Below are positions 11,569 to 21,823 of a stretch of DNA of 64,000 nucleotides, in pieces. Position 1 is the first letter of the stretch; the number at the start of each line of letters is the position of its first letter. The notes beneath the pieces were generated by a model. The model saw nothing but the letters and a program-made list of their open reading frames with translations. It was not told the origin of the DNA and searched no databases. Source of the DNA: Persicaria tinctoria (Eukaryota; Streptophyta; Magnoliopsida; Caryophyllales; Polygonaceae). The position numbers and the translations under genes are program-made. The stretch spans positions 12,814,967-12,878,966 of the forward strand of contig JBANSL010000004.1 of assembly GCA_037127255.1 (NCBI GenBank). The letters are read 5' to 3'.

Positions 11569-11803
11569 TGTTAATCGATGCCATGGATTGAAAACAAGGG
11601 GAGCATTGCTCCTGGAGAGAAAACAGACAAAGTAAGAGGAAGAGAAAAGTGATTTCTGTGTATTGATTCATCGTGTGTAATGCACTGCATATATGTACAA
11701 TTTGATCCACTAATTAGCAAGAAGATAAAATCTGTTATGTGAGAATGAGTTGTGTGTGCTAAGGTGCAGAGTATCCTATACACCCTCATTGTCTATCTTA
11801 ACA
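11569..11803 (-). repeat. Copia A 5' LTR
   Basis: 235 bp. In the element's orientation this LTR would carry the promoter. It fires away from the bulk of the P450 coding sequence, across gag-pol and towards the P450 promoter. Confidence 0.95.
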
Positions 11804-11808
11804 GATTC

Positions 11809-12656
11809 TGATCTCATGGGCAGCCATCCACATCCACCTTCTCCTTTCCCGCCACAAAAACCTCCCCCCGGGCCCATTTCCATTGCCCATCGTCGGCAAC
11901 CTCTTCCTCCTCATGGGCGGCGCGCCCTACAAGTCCATGGCGGAGCTTGCCAAGATCCATGGCCCTATTATGCATCTTCAACAAGGAAGCCAAAGGACAA
12001 TAGTTATCTCCTCCGCTTCCATGGCTAAGGAAGTCTTCCACAAGAACGACGCCTTATTCCGCAACAGGATCATTCCTGATTCCTTCACTGCTCTTCAACA
12101 CCATGAATCTTCCTTTCTTTTCTTGCCAGTCGGGGATCGTTGGAAGAGCATCCGTAAGGTATTCAATACCCATGTCTTCTCGAGAAGTCGCCTGGAAGCG
12201 GGCAAGTTGATTAGAGTAAAGAAGCTGGAGGAGCTTCTCTCTTATGTCAAGCTATGCAGCCAAGCTGGAGAAGCCGTTGATATAGGTCAGATGGCCTTTA
12301 ACACCGTCCTCAATATTCTGTCAAACAACTTCTTCTCTATTGACCTTGCAGACCCGAACTCGAGCACTTCCAGGGAGTTCAAGGAGTCATTCTGGCAGCT
12401 AATGGTGGAAGTTACTAAGCCTAACTTAGCAGATTTTTTTCCAGTTCTCAAGTGGTTTGATCTACAAAGGATTAGGCATCGTGTCGGAGTTCAATTACAG
12501 AACGTGATTGACCTTCTCAACTCGATCATTAGTAAGCGGATGGCTGAGCGAGAAGCTGGGTACTCGAATGACAGTGATGCTCTCGATGCTTTGCTCGATG
12601 TCATCCATGATAACACTAAAGAGCTTGAGCTTACTGACATCCCACATTTGCTACAG
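11809..12656 (+). CDS. CYP76: P450 exon 1, main part
   Basis: Runs from within codon 12 to a phase-0 donor (CAG followed by GTACAT). It encodes the rest of the membrane anchor, the proline hinge with PPGP, and the beta-1/helix A-C region (PIVGNLFLL, KIHGPIMHL). It also contains the helix-C WRKIR-like stretch (DRWKSIRKVF), helices F-G (FADFFPVLKWFD equivalent), and a helix H-I approach ending LTDIPHLLQ. Inside the anchor the alternative frame starting at the nearer ATG (6799) gives no P450 sequence, which supports the start at 6773. No frameshifts or stops were seen. Confidence 0.9.
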
Positions 12657-12662
12657 GTACAT

Positions 12663-14003
12663 TGATAATGCATATATTAGATAGGCATTATAGGCATTTT
12701 TAGCTTAGATAGGTTGCATTTCTTTCGTTCTTTGTTACTAAATTGCATCTTATGATTATTCTAGAAGAGTTCGGATTCTGCGCAAATTTGTGGTTATCTT
12801 GCAGATCGAATCGGAACCTGTTGAAGAAGTTCGGAAGCAGCTGGAAGCTGGTGAGCTTGGCGCGGCCGCGCTGCTACAGACGCGCCCGCGCTGCTAGAAG
12901 GAAGTGCCTACGTCGTTGCGTCAGATAGAAGTAGCAAGACGATCCACTGGCGCGCCCAAGTCGGAGTCTGACGCGCCCAAGTCGGAGTCTGACGCGCCCA
13001 AGTCAGAGTCTGACGCGCCCAAGTCGGAGACTGGCGCGCCCGCGCTGCTACATGGCGCGCCCGCGTCAGTCCCTGAAGACGGATTCTTATCCGAGTTTCC
13101 CTATCTTATTAGTTTTAATATTATATTTTTATATTTTTACGGGATGTTAAACCCGATTTTATTAGTTTATATTACGGCGGAGAACGCAGCAGAGAGGGAA
13201 TTAGGTTATTTTGCAGAGACATATTTTCCCTTTTCATCATCTCACAAACCCTATGGAGAACTAACTCTCCTTTGTTACACTTGTTTCTTTGAAGCCTTCG
13301 ATTGATTTGGTTGTGAGTATTCTACTCTTGTTCATCCTTTGTTAATTGTTTCGATCTCCTGAGCTTATTGCTTGATTGCTTATTATTGGTTAATCTGGAT
13401 TGATCACCTAGGTTTATCGATACTAGTCATATTGCTAGGGTTTCCAATTCCAGGTTTGGGGTTGTAGATTCATTGTAGCAAACACAATCACCATACGCGG
13501 GTTGCTTGTGGTAGATTGTGAAGGAGATTCGATTGCAAGCTATTTTAACGGGTTGTTGGAATCGCTTGTATCTCATTATAATTCATGCTTGAATGCTATC
13601 GCTTTATTATTCGGTGAAGGTTTTCCCTTGTAATTTGGTGATAAGTGCTTTTAGGACTGGTAGGACTAAAAGCTATTACACGATCTGAATTGAGAACAAT
13701 TACTGGACATTAGAACTTGAGACTCATAGAATGCGATGATGAACCATCTCAATTGTTGTGCGGATAATTACCTGGTGTGATACTTTTCCATCATATATTC
13801 ACAACCTCTTATTGCAACTTGTTCTGTCATTACCGCTCACACACAAAACTCCCCCTTGAATCGGTTACTTTTGGGTAATAATACTTGCTCTTACAATTGA
13901 TTCTGTTTCCCTGTGGGTTCGACCCTAACTTGCCTACTATACTTGTTATAGTTTGCATCTTAGGAATTTACTTTGATTTGGCATAACGACCTTAGGCCTG
14001 TCA
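12663..14003 (+). repeat. Athila-like 5' LTR
   Basis: 1341 bp, TGATAATG...CCTGTCA. It holds six units of a 21-bp GC-rich minisatellite (12951-13076) in an otherwise AT-rich sequence. Confidence 0.95.
12951..13076 (+). repeat. 21-bp minisatellite in the Athila-like 5' LTR
   Basis: Six head-to-tail 21-bp units, each starting CGCGCCC and spelling (D/G)AP(K/A) heptapeptides in one frame (DAPKSES, GAPALLH). CG-rich with repeated GGCGCGCC. Two less regular units precede it (12858-12898). Confidence 0.95.
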
Positions 14004-14007
14004 AATT

Positions 14008-14025
14008 TGGCGCCGTTGCCGGGGA
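14008..14025 (+). other. Athila-like primer binding site (tRNA-Asp type)
   Basis: TGGCGCCGTTGCCGGGGA lies four bases after the 5' LTR. This is the primer site usual for Athila and related plant gypsy elements. Confidence 0.9.
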
Positions 14026-14082
14026 AACGGATTATCTTTGTTCTTGTTTGTCTTATTACCTGTTTGGGTGCGAACCGCTTGC

Positions 14083-16023
14083 ATGGTTCGCACTCGTGCT
14101 ACTGATCCCCATCTTTTTTATTTTGATTGGGAAATTGACAGAACATACCACCGCCGCCTTAGAGAACAACAACAACATTCCCAACAACCTGATCCAATGG
14201 CTGGAAATGCAAATCAGACGCTGCGACAGCTGACAGCAGCAAACATCACACAGCAGGCACCTGCTGTGACAATCCCTGCTCTGGGGGATGACAACCATTT
14301 TGAGCTAAAGTCTGGGCTGATTCATCAACTGCCCAAATTCCATGGATTGGCTAGAGAAGACCTCATCAAGCACATGGGGAAGTTTCATAATGTGTGCATG
14401 AGCATGAAACCAGCCAATATATCCGAAGCACAGATAAAGATGAGAGCTTTTGGGTTCACGCTGGTCGATGCTGCGGATGACTGGTACTACAGTCTTCCTA
14501 CAGGGAGCATCGATACTTGGCCTAAGCTCCACAAGGCCTTCCTGGAGAAATTCTTCCCTGCTAAGAAGGAGAACACCTTGAAGAAGGCAATCAGCAATAT
14601 AGAGCAGGAAGATGATGAAACCCTCTATGATTACAATGAAAGGTTCAAGAAGCTTTGTGCTAATTGCCCTTTCCACGGCTACATCACGAAGGACCTAGTC
14701 CTATACATCTATGGGGGATTGCTGGAATCTGATAGAAGGATGATTGATGCCGCCTGCGGAGGAAATATTCTGAATGCCACGCCAGAGGGAGCTATGGAGA
14801 AGATTCAGGAAATGGCTGAGGGGACTAGAAATTTTGGGAAGTCCACCAGAAAGAAAGGAGTCAATTCGGTAGACTCTAACCAATCCAAAGATATTGCTGA
14901 ATTGAAGGAAATGGTTAAGAGGCTCACTCTGCAAGGGACTCCTCAACAACTCAAGGCTTGTGGAATCTGCAGTGATAACTTCCACCCAACTGATGCGTGT
15001 CCTACACTCCAGGAAGACACCGCTGAAGTAAGTGTTTTAGGTGGAAATGGACCTCAGAGACCCAGACATGACCCCTACTCAAACTCCTACAACCCAGGGT
15101 GGCGGGATCACCCAAATTTCAGATGGAGGGATCCACCAAACCAATCACAACAGCAGCAGCCACCTCCCTACAATCAGAGGCAGCAGGGTAACGCTCCCTC
15201 TACTGAGTCCATGCTCAATACCCTGACACAGCACTTCACTGCGCATGTTCAGACAACTGAATCGAGCATAAAAGATATACAGAAACAAATGGGGCAAATG
15301 GCTGAAGCAATCACGAGAATAGAGGCAAAGACGTCAGTGGGTCTACCATCTCAAACGATGGTCAATCCAAGGGAAAACGTCAGTGCTATAACTCTTCGGA
15401 ATGGAAAAGAGCTGAAAAGTCAGGAAGAAGAGGAGAAAAGCACGCAGGTCTCCGAAGTGGCCACGCCCAACACTGAAGTGGCCACGCCCAACACTGGCGC
15501 GCCCGCGCCAGACACTGGCGCGCCCGCGCTGGATTCTGGCGCGCCCACGTCGAGTCCGATCTCGCCTGAATCCGAGCCCTATGTCGATACATATGTCCGA
15601 CCGGATTTTCCCCCTCTCGGGTCGGAGAAACCAAAACCTCCGTTCCCTGAGGCACTCAAAGAGAGGAGGATAATCGATGATTCAGAGCTTTTCGAGACAT
15701 TTAGCAAGTGTCAGGTGAACATTCCTCTGCTGAAAATGTTAAAAACTGTGCCCAAGTACGCCAAGTTCTTGAAGGAGCTTTGCACGGTGAAGAGAAATCA
15801 GAAGCTGAAAGGAAAAAAGAAAGTGAAAGTAAGTGAGCAAGTCTCCGCTATGTTTCAGAGGAGAATGCCGAAAAAGTGCACTGATCCAGGTATGGTTACT
15901 ATCCCTTGTGTCATTGGAGATGTCAAATTTGATAGAGCTATGCTTGATTTGGGTGCTTCCATAAATGTGCTTCCTTACTCACTTTACAAATCGCTAGATT
16001 TAGGACCTTTGCATGAAACTTGA
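14083..16023 (+). pseudogene. Athila-like gag and N-terminal protease
   Basis: The start MVRTRATDP at 14083 is chosen because Athila gag proteins commonly begin MVRTR. Gag has the capsid signature around residues 80-230 (MRAFGFTLVDAADDWYYSLP, YNERFKKLCANCPFHGY). A single CX2CX4HX4C-like knuckle follows (CGICSDNFHPTDAC). A spacer rich in proline and glutamine is followed by five heptapeptide repeats (GAPAPDT, GAPALDS and similar, 15454-15558). The protease active site MLDLGASINVLPYS is near 15943. An in-frame TGA at 16021 falls inside the protease, a few residues after this motif, where the family usually has glycine. The frame continues unchanged beyond it. Confidence 0.9.
15454..15558 (+). 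repeat. 21-bp minisatellite inside gag-protease
   Basis: Five in-frame 21-bp units. The first two read EVATPNT, the next three GAPAPDT, GAPALDS and GAPTSSP. They share period, GGCGCGCCC core and reading frame style with the LTR array. Confidence 0.92.
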
Positions 16024-16029
16024 GTAATT

Positions 16030-17283
16030 GTGCAACCAGCTGACAGGTCTAATAAATACCCTAAAGGAGTAGTAGAAGACGTTTTGGTTATGGTCGATAA
16101 ACTGATTTTTCCTGCAGATTTCTTTGTCCTGGATATGGAACATGATAAGCATGATGCGCCTATTCTGTTAGGTAGACCTTTTATTAAAACAGCTAGGACA
16201 AAAATTGATTGTGTTCCTGAGACACTAACAATGGAATTTGATGGAGAAAATGTTGAATTCGATTTATACAAGGCTATGAAACATCCTGTTGATGACCATT
16301 CTCTGTGCTCTATTGATGTGATTGAACCATTAGCTCAAGATCTATTTGATATGTCTAGGGAAGATGAGTTGCAGTCAATTATTGAGAATGCTATTGACGA
16401 GTCCTATACAGATTTTTCAATTTCATCTAACATGCAGGAATTAGCAGCCCAGATGGATGTAGAAGGTAAGTCCCCTACTCTTTTGGGCATTGGCCCCAAT
16501 CTACTGACTCCAAGCGAAGTGCTTGTTCCATCTGTTGTGCAGGCACCTGAAATTGAACTCAAACAACGCCCTAGTCATCTTTGCACTCTTGATGTGGAGA
16601 TTAAGGACAAGAAAGGAGCGGAGAATTTGGTGGCTGACCACTTAAGCAGATTGGTGAATGAGGAGGACAAGCCGGAGTCACAGAAACCCATCTTAGGCAC
16701 GTTTCCGGATGACACATTATACAGAATCGAGCACAAAAGCACGCTGGAGTCTGGCGCGCCCAAGTCGAGAGCTGACGCGGCCGCTCCGGAGTCTGACGCG
16801 CCCGCGCTGAGTACTGGCGCGCCCGCGTTGTTCCCTGGCGCGCCCGCGTCGTTCCCTGACGCGCCCACGCCATTACTTCTCAGCCCATCTCAGTCTGTTC
16901 TAGGACTTCACTCTGTAAACCCTTGGTACCGGGACATTGTGAACTACTTAGTTTGTGGGGAATTTCCTCCGGATCATACCAAGGCCCAGACGGAGAAAAT
17001 TCGAAGAGAAGCAAACCGCTATGTTTGGGATGACCCATACCTTTGGAAACATTGTGCTGATCAGTCTCGCCTGAAACTCTTCGCTGGGAAGCTCAGGTCA
17101 AAGCAAGGGGGACCATACATTGTTGCTGAAGTCTTCCCACATGGCGCTGTAGAGTTATATGACCCAATTAGCCACAAGAAGTTCAAGGTAAATGGTCAAA
17201 GGCTTAAGACATACTATGAAGGTTTCCCAAATGAGGCTATGGATGAGTTAGTTTTGGAGGAGCCAAATGCAGAGTTAGAATAA
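16030..17283 (+). pseudogene. Athila-like pol remnant: protease tail, RNase H end, integrase ends fused in frame
   Basis: This is 417 open codons in the gag frame. It begins with the protease C-terminus (APILLGRPFIKTARTKID). Near 16553 it reaches the usual start of reverse transcriptase (IELKQRPSHL). It then jumps straight to the last part of RNase H (DVEIKDKKGAENLVADHLSRL begins near 16590), so reverse transcriptase and most of RNase H are absent. Six heptapeptide repeats follow (16753-16878). The integrase N-terminus comes next (NPWYRDIVNYLVCGEFPP, YLWKHCADQ) and joins directly to its C-terminal domain (SRLKLFAGKLRSKQGGPY, KVNGQRLKTYYEG), so the catalytic core is also missing. Both joins keep the frame. 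Whether a protein from this frame has any role is unknown. Confidence 0.88.
16753..16878 (+). repeat. 21-bp minisatellite inside the pol remnant
   Basis: Six in-frame 21-bp units (GAPKSRA, DAAAPES, DAPALST, GAPALFP, GAPASFP, DAPTPLL), placed between RNase H and integrase. Confidence 0.92.
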
Positions 17284-18672
17284 TCAAAAAGGGCTATTAC
17301 GTCGAGCCAACGACTTGAAACAAAGGCGCTTCTCGGGAGGCAACCCGAGGTAAGTTTTTCTTTCTTTTCCCTTTTTCTTTTCCTTCACCCTGATTGTATT
17401 TGGTTTACTTTTGTTTTCTTTATTGTTTCATTGAGGACAATGAAAACTTTAAGTGTGGGGGAGAGGAATTCTATATATAGATGCATATAGGAGATCATAT
17501 TTAAATTTATGCATCATGTTTAATTTCTGTAATCAATTTTATTAATTTTTGTTTATTTTCGTATTTAAAAAAAAATCCAAAAAAAAAAAAAATCCAAAAA
17601 TAGAGCATGCATTTCATACATAAGTGTTATTCAAATACCCATCTGGCTTGGTTTGTCCTCTATTTTAAATTTCTAGCATGATTCATAAAAATCCCATGGA
17701 GTTCTGGATGTTTTGATTATTGTCTTTATTTGATTTTTGTGGAACATGTGCTAGCAAATATAATTGAGCATGTATGATTGAGCTAAAGTATGATTGAAGT
17801 CCTAAAAACATGACTATGTAAGAATGTTTGGCCTTATTTGAATTTTTTTTTTGCTCAGTTGTGTGAATTACTCGCCTAGTGTTGCTACCTCTTGACATTG
17901 ACTGCAGTATCTATTTTTAAAGACCGACTCACATGTTTGTTGCTTGCGGAGTTTATGTTATATTTTGAGTCTTTTTGTTTAAATTTATGCATTCTTAGCG
18001 AATAAGGTGGCAATGGTTGATGTGCTGAGTAACCGGGTCTACGCATGACACCCATGGGTATGATTCGCGCAAAAAGGTGTTAAAAACTATCCACTAGGAA
18101 AGAAAGCTTGATCATTGAGTAACCAGATTCATTCATGACAACCATGTTTGCAACTTGCGTCAAAAGGTGTTCAAGTGGACTTCATATTAATAGGTTGAGG
18201 TGTTGATAGACCGGGGCCATTCATGACACCCATGTTTGTGCTTCGCGTAAGGAAAGCACCAAGACAAGAAAAAGAAAAAAAAAAGAGAAAAGAAAAGAAA
18301 GAAAAAACAATTGTTGCATTTTATTTTCCTGATTGTGTCCCGCAAGTAATGACATTTCGGTAGAGAATTGGTGATATGGTGGTCAATGTCTATGAGTTTA
18401 GTGCATGATTGGTTTGAGCTAAGAGTTGTATCTTAAAGCCTAAACACATGAGTGGAAAACACATTTCTAGTGAGGTTGGATAATGTCTACTTCTAAGCTT
18501 TGATCACTAAAATACATGCTATGACGTTTGTTTGCTTGGTTTGTGTGTTCACCTGCTATAATGTTGCTTTTTTATAAGGATTGAAATTTGAAGGGATTTC
18601 TTGTGGGATACATTGATTCATGTTCATTCTATCATTGCTTGAGGACAAGCAAAGGTTAAGTGTGGGGGAATT
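17284..18672 (+). other. Athila-like 3' untranslated region with two polypurine-type signals
   Basis: Non-coding, AT-rich. The motif GAGGACAA...AAGTGTGGGGGA appears twice: at about 17431-17466, and at 18639-18672 directly before the 3' LTR, where it serves as the polypurine tract. Poly(A)-rich runs lie at 17565-17595 and 18265-18305. Three imperfect repeats with the theme CATGACACCCATG...CGCGT are spaced about 110 bases apart at 18010-18250. Confidence 0.8.
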
Positions 18673-20013
18673 TGATAATGCATATATTAGATAGGCATTA
18701 TAGGCATTTTTAGCTTAGATAGGTTGCATTTCTTTCGTTCTTTGTTACTAAATTGCATCTTATGATTATTCTAGAAGAGTTCGGATTCTGCGCAAATTTG
18801 TGGTTATCTTGCAGATCGAATCGGAACCTGTTGAAGAAGTTCGGAAGCAGCTGGAAGCTGGTGAGCTTGGCGCGGCCGCGCTGCTACAGACGCGCCCGCG
18901 CTGCTAGAAGGAAGTGCCTACGTCGTTGCGTCAGATAGAAGTAGCAAGACGATCCACTGGCGCGCCCAAGTCGGAGTCTGACGCGCCCAAGTCGGAGTCT
19001 GACGCGCCCAAGTCAGAGTCTGACGCGCCCAAGTCGGAGACTGGCGCGCCCGCGCTGCTACATGGCGCGCCCGCGTCAGTCCCTGAAGACGGATTCTTAT
19101 CCGAGTTTCCCTATCTTATTAGTTTTAATATTATATTTTTATATTTTTACGGGATGTTAAACCCGATTTTATTAGTTTATATTACGGCGGAGAACGCAGC
19201 AGAGAGGGAATTAGGTTATTTTGCAGAGACATATTTTCCCTTTTCATCATCTCACAAACCCTATGGAGAACTAACTCTCCTTTGTTACACTTGTTTCTTT
19301 GAAGCCTTCGATTGATTTGGTTGTGAGTATTCTACTCTTGTTCATCCTTTGTTAATTGTTTCGATCTCCTGAGCTTATTGCTTGATTGCTTATTATTGGT
19401 TAATCTGGATTGATCACCTAGGTTTATCGATACTAGTCATATTGCTAGGGTTTCCAATTCCAGGTTTGGGGTTGTAGATTCATTGTAGCAAACACAATCA
19501 CCATACGCGGGTTGCTTGTGGTAGATTGTGAAGGAGATTCGATTGCAAGCTATTTTAACGGGTTGTTGGAATCGCTTGTATCTCATTATAATTCATGCTT
19601 GAATGCTATCGCTTTATTATTCGGTGAAGGTTTTCCCTTGTAATTTGGTGATAAGTCCTTTTAGGACTGGTAGGACTAAAAGCTATTACACGATCTGAAT
19701 TGAGAACAATTACTGGACATTAGAACTTGAGACTCATAGAATGCGATGATGAACCATCTCAATTGTTGTGCGGATAATTACCTGGTGTGATACTTTTCCA
19801 TCATATATTCACAACCTCTTATTGCAACTTGTTCTGTCATTACCGCTCACACACAAAACTCCCCCTTGAATCGGTTACTTTTGGGTAATAATACTTGCTA
19901 TTACAATTGATTCTGTTTCCCTGTGGGTTCGACCCTAACTTACCTACTATACTTGTTATAGTTTGCATCTTAGAAATTTACTTTGATTTGGCATAACGAC
20001 CTTAGGCCTGTCA
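18673..20013 (+). repeat. Athila-like 3' LTR
   Basis: Same length as the 5' LTR. The differences seen are single bases near 19657, 19900, 19941 and 19973. It carries the same minisatellite at 18961-19086. Confidence 0.95.
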
Positions 20014-20060
20014 TACATACATAACGTAATTGCTACAGTTATATAGAAATATATATGCTT

Positions 20061-20640
20061 TTTTTTATTAAGAAAAATTTCAGGTAGGAAAAAACCTATG
20101 CCCAAGAGCATCCAAAAGGATGAAGTCTCGTAGACCCGGTGTTGGGAAAATACCAAAACTATTCCGATTTATAAGATTGATGAGAATGAAAATAAATAAT
20201 ACAAAACACACACTTGTCTTCCCAATCCCATTATATACTCACTGACTCGGGTATTGGGATGGATTTGCTGATCTAAGTTGATTCTATTTGATAAATTAAA
20301 GGTTCTAGCGAGACTCATTTGTCTACCCAAAATCTAACATATTTTCCGTCTCCTATAGTCCAAATGAGGTCTGATTTGAATTTATCTATTAGAAAGCTGG
20401 TTTTTTGCCACTGTCAAGAGGCATTGCCTTTCCCCTTATAGTTTAGGATGTCCGTTTCCTTCATGTATTTGTATCTTATAATCTTAACCCAATAATTATC
20501 TGGTTCAACTAGCGCTTTCCACAATAATTTCATTTAGAGAGCTTCATTCATGTCTTTAGATTTCCTTTATCCCGATCCACCTTTTCTTTTTTGTTTACTA
20601 ATTCTATTCCAGCTGATGAGTGGTCTATGTTGCACATCTT
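20061..20640 (-). pseudogene. LINE (L1-type) 3' fragment in the P450 intron
   Basis: On the minus strand about 20630-20405 reads WNRISKQKRKGGSG, then KSKDMNEAL, then LLWKALVEPDNYWVKIIRYK, with three stop codons. This fits the stretch after the reverse transcriptase in plant L1 LINEs (W..I..PK..GGLG.R.L..MN.ALL.K..WRL...P...W). It continues to a 3' tail ending TTAATAAAAAAA at about 20061. It is an old, 5'-truncated insertion. Whether it is one fragment or two is not certain. Confidence 0.6.
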
Positions 20641-20819
20641 TGTTCTAGAAGAAGATTATGCTTACTTTATCCAATTCTTTATGGATGCTAGTAGGAAGCA
20701 TAAAGCTTTGCATTGTGTAAAGAGGTTTGGATGCCAGATTCGAGTTGATTAGGATTGATCTTCCCTATTGTGAGAGAGCAGGTATCTATCCATTTGCTAC
20801 CGGTACATAATTTTATTTT

Positions 20820-20900
20820 ATTTTTGATGAGTAAAAAAATTAGGTAAGAAAAAAACCTATCCAAGAGCATCTGAAAGGATAAGGTCACCTAAATCTGTGT
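20820..20900 (-). repeat. Second LINE-like 3' tail
   Basis: About 80 bases resembling 20061-20141 in the same orientation (shared AACCTAT, CCAAGAGCATC and AAAGGAT). It is probably the tail of another copy of the same LINE family. The intron sequence between this and exon 2 (20901-21217) shows nothing else recognisable. Confidence 0.55.
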
Positions 20901-21217
20901 AGATGTCAAGACTCTCAGCCGGGCGGTTAGCCTGATAATCTGATATGCCGCTCTATTGCCAGGAGCATATGAGAAAAAGATACTTTTCTCACTCTGGACA
21001 AAATTGTTGCAATATCAAACATAAGAAGTTCAATTTTTCATAGACATCTATCATTTGTTTTAAGTTGGTTAATAATGATAAGAGAATCTCCCTTTAACTT
21101 GTAGTTTGTTTATCTCTGATAGTCCATCCTAGATATATATTTGTAATTCATTTACCGAATACAAGATATATATTTGTAATTCATTTGCCATATATGGTTG
21201 TTGTAATTCTTTTGCAG

Positions 21218-21823
21218 GAGCTATTTGTTGGGGGAACTGACTCATCCCCCAATATAATTGAATGGGCAATGGCGGAATTGCTACGCAACCCTGACAAGAT
21301 GAAGGCGGCCGGAGAGGAACTGGAGCGTGTTGTGGGTAGAGGCATTCCGGTCAAGGAGGAAGACATTCCGAGGCTGACGTACTTGCAAGCTATTATAAAG
21401 GAGACTTTTAGAAAGTACGGACCAGTCCCATTGATATCTCGGAAAGCAGATTGTGATGTCGAGCTTTGCGGATTCACAGTGCCAAAGAATTCACAAATCC
21501 TCATCAACTTGTGGGCTATAGGGAAAGATCCAAGCTTGTGGGAAAACCCGGGCTCATTTGAGCCGGAAAGGTTTCTTGGCGGAGATATTGATGTTAAGGG
21601 GCGCGACTTTGAACTCATCCCGTTTGGTGCTGGACGGAGAATCTGCCCTGGAGTGCCGCTAGCGTTGCTAATGTTAAGTCTAATGTTGGGTTCCCTGATC
21701 AATTGTTTCGACTGGAAGCTAATAGATGGTGTTGAACCAGAAAGCATGGACATGGATGCTAAATTTGGTATTGCGTTGCGTAAAGCTCATCCCCTTCGAG
21801 CCATTCCGATTGCCATCATATAG
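21218..21823 (+). CDS. CYP76: P450 exon 2 (I helix to haem-binding loop)
   Basis: The acceptor TTTTGCAG is followed by ELFVGGTDSS. Using residue numbers of the whole protein: oxygen-activation motif GGTDS at 299-303 (family consensus AGTDT), ExxR at 356-359 (ETFR), PERF at about 410, and the haem loop PFGAGRRICPG with the axial cysteine at 437. The protein ends IPIAII at 495, stop TAG. One oddity is KYG straight after the ExxR arginine, where most A-type P450s have LHP. A polyadenylation signal AATAAA lies at 21923-21928. All catalytic motifs are intact, which points to recent loss of the gene by insertion and not slow decay. Confidence 0.92.
   Translation, partial: ELFVGGTDSSPNIIEWAMAELLRNPDKMKAAGEELERVVGRGIPVKEEDIPRLTYLQAIIKETFRKYGPVPLISRKADCDVELCGFTVPKNSQILINLWAIGKDPSLWENPGSFEPERFLGGDIDVKGRDFELIPFGAGRRICPGVPLALLMLSLMLGSLINCFDWKLIDGVEPESMDMDAKFGIALRKAHPLRAIPIAII

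Larger units (their letters stand above)
6807..11803 (-). mobile_element. Ty1/copia LTR retrotransposon A, inserted in the P450 exon 1
   Basis: Complete element with LTRs at 6807-7041 and 11569-11803, both TGTTAA...TTAACA, and a 5-bp target duplication GATTC at 6802-6806 and 11804-11808. The internal region runs on the minus strand, opposite to the P450. The two LTRs differ at about four of 235 positions by eye, so the insertion is recent. The primer site and polypurine tract are in the expected places. The coding region is open except for two TAG codons. Confidence 0.96.
12663..20013 (+). mobile_element. Ty3/gypsy Athila-like retrotransposon, non-autonomous derivative, in the P450 intron
   Basis: LTRs of 1341 bp each (12663-14003 and 18673-20013) differ at only about four positions by eye. 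The 5-bp target duplication is TACAT (12658-12662 and 20014-20018). The element sits six bases after the exon 1 boundary, in the sense orientation of the P450. It has a tRNA-Asp-type primer site, gag, part of protease, and fragments of RNase H and integrase fused in frame. Reverse transcriptase and the integrase core are missing, so mobility needed enzymes from a relative. The near-identical LTRs show it moved recently. Confidence 0.95.
6773..21823 (+). pseudogene. CYP76: Cytochrome P450 (CYP76-like), interrupted by two retrotransposons
   Basis: The gene reads 6773-6806, then 11809-12656 after the copia insertion, then 21218-21823. That is 294 codons in exon 1 and 201 in exon 2: 495 amino acids with no stop, the usual P450 length. 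The start is the ATG at 6773 (MDYWLSFLPW), because only that frame gives a hydrophobic signal anchor (residues 3-24) followed by the PPGP hinge (31-34). Plant P450s of this family are endoplasmic-reticulum monooxygenases using O2 and electrons from a P450 reductase; CYP76 members often oxidise mono- and diterpenoids. The substrate cannot be told from sequence. The only intron is phase 0, at the position usual for this family. The copia insertion after base 34 breaks the reading frame, so the allele should not make a full protein. Confidence 0.9.

Noticed and set aside
12904..13305. 133-codon open frame in the Athila-like LTR as a real gene
   Set aside because: It is present identically in both LTRs and consists of the minisatellite plus AT-rich LTR sequence. 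Kept as a repeat observation only.
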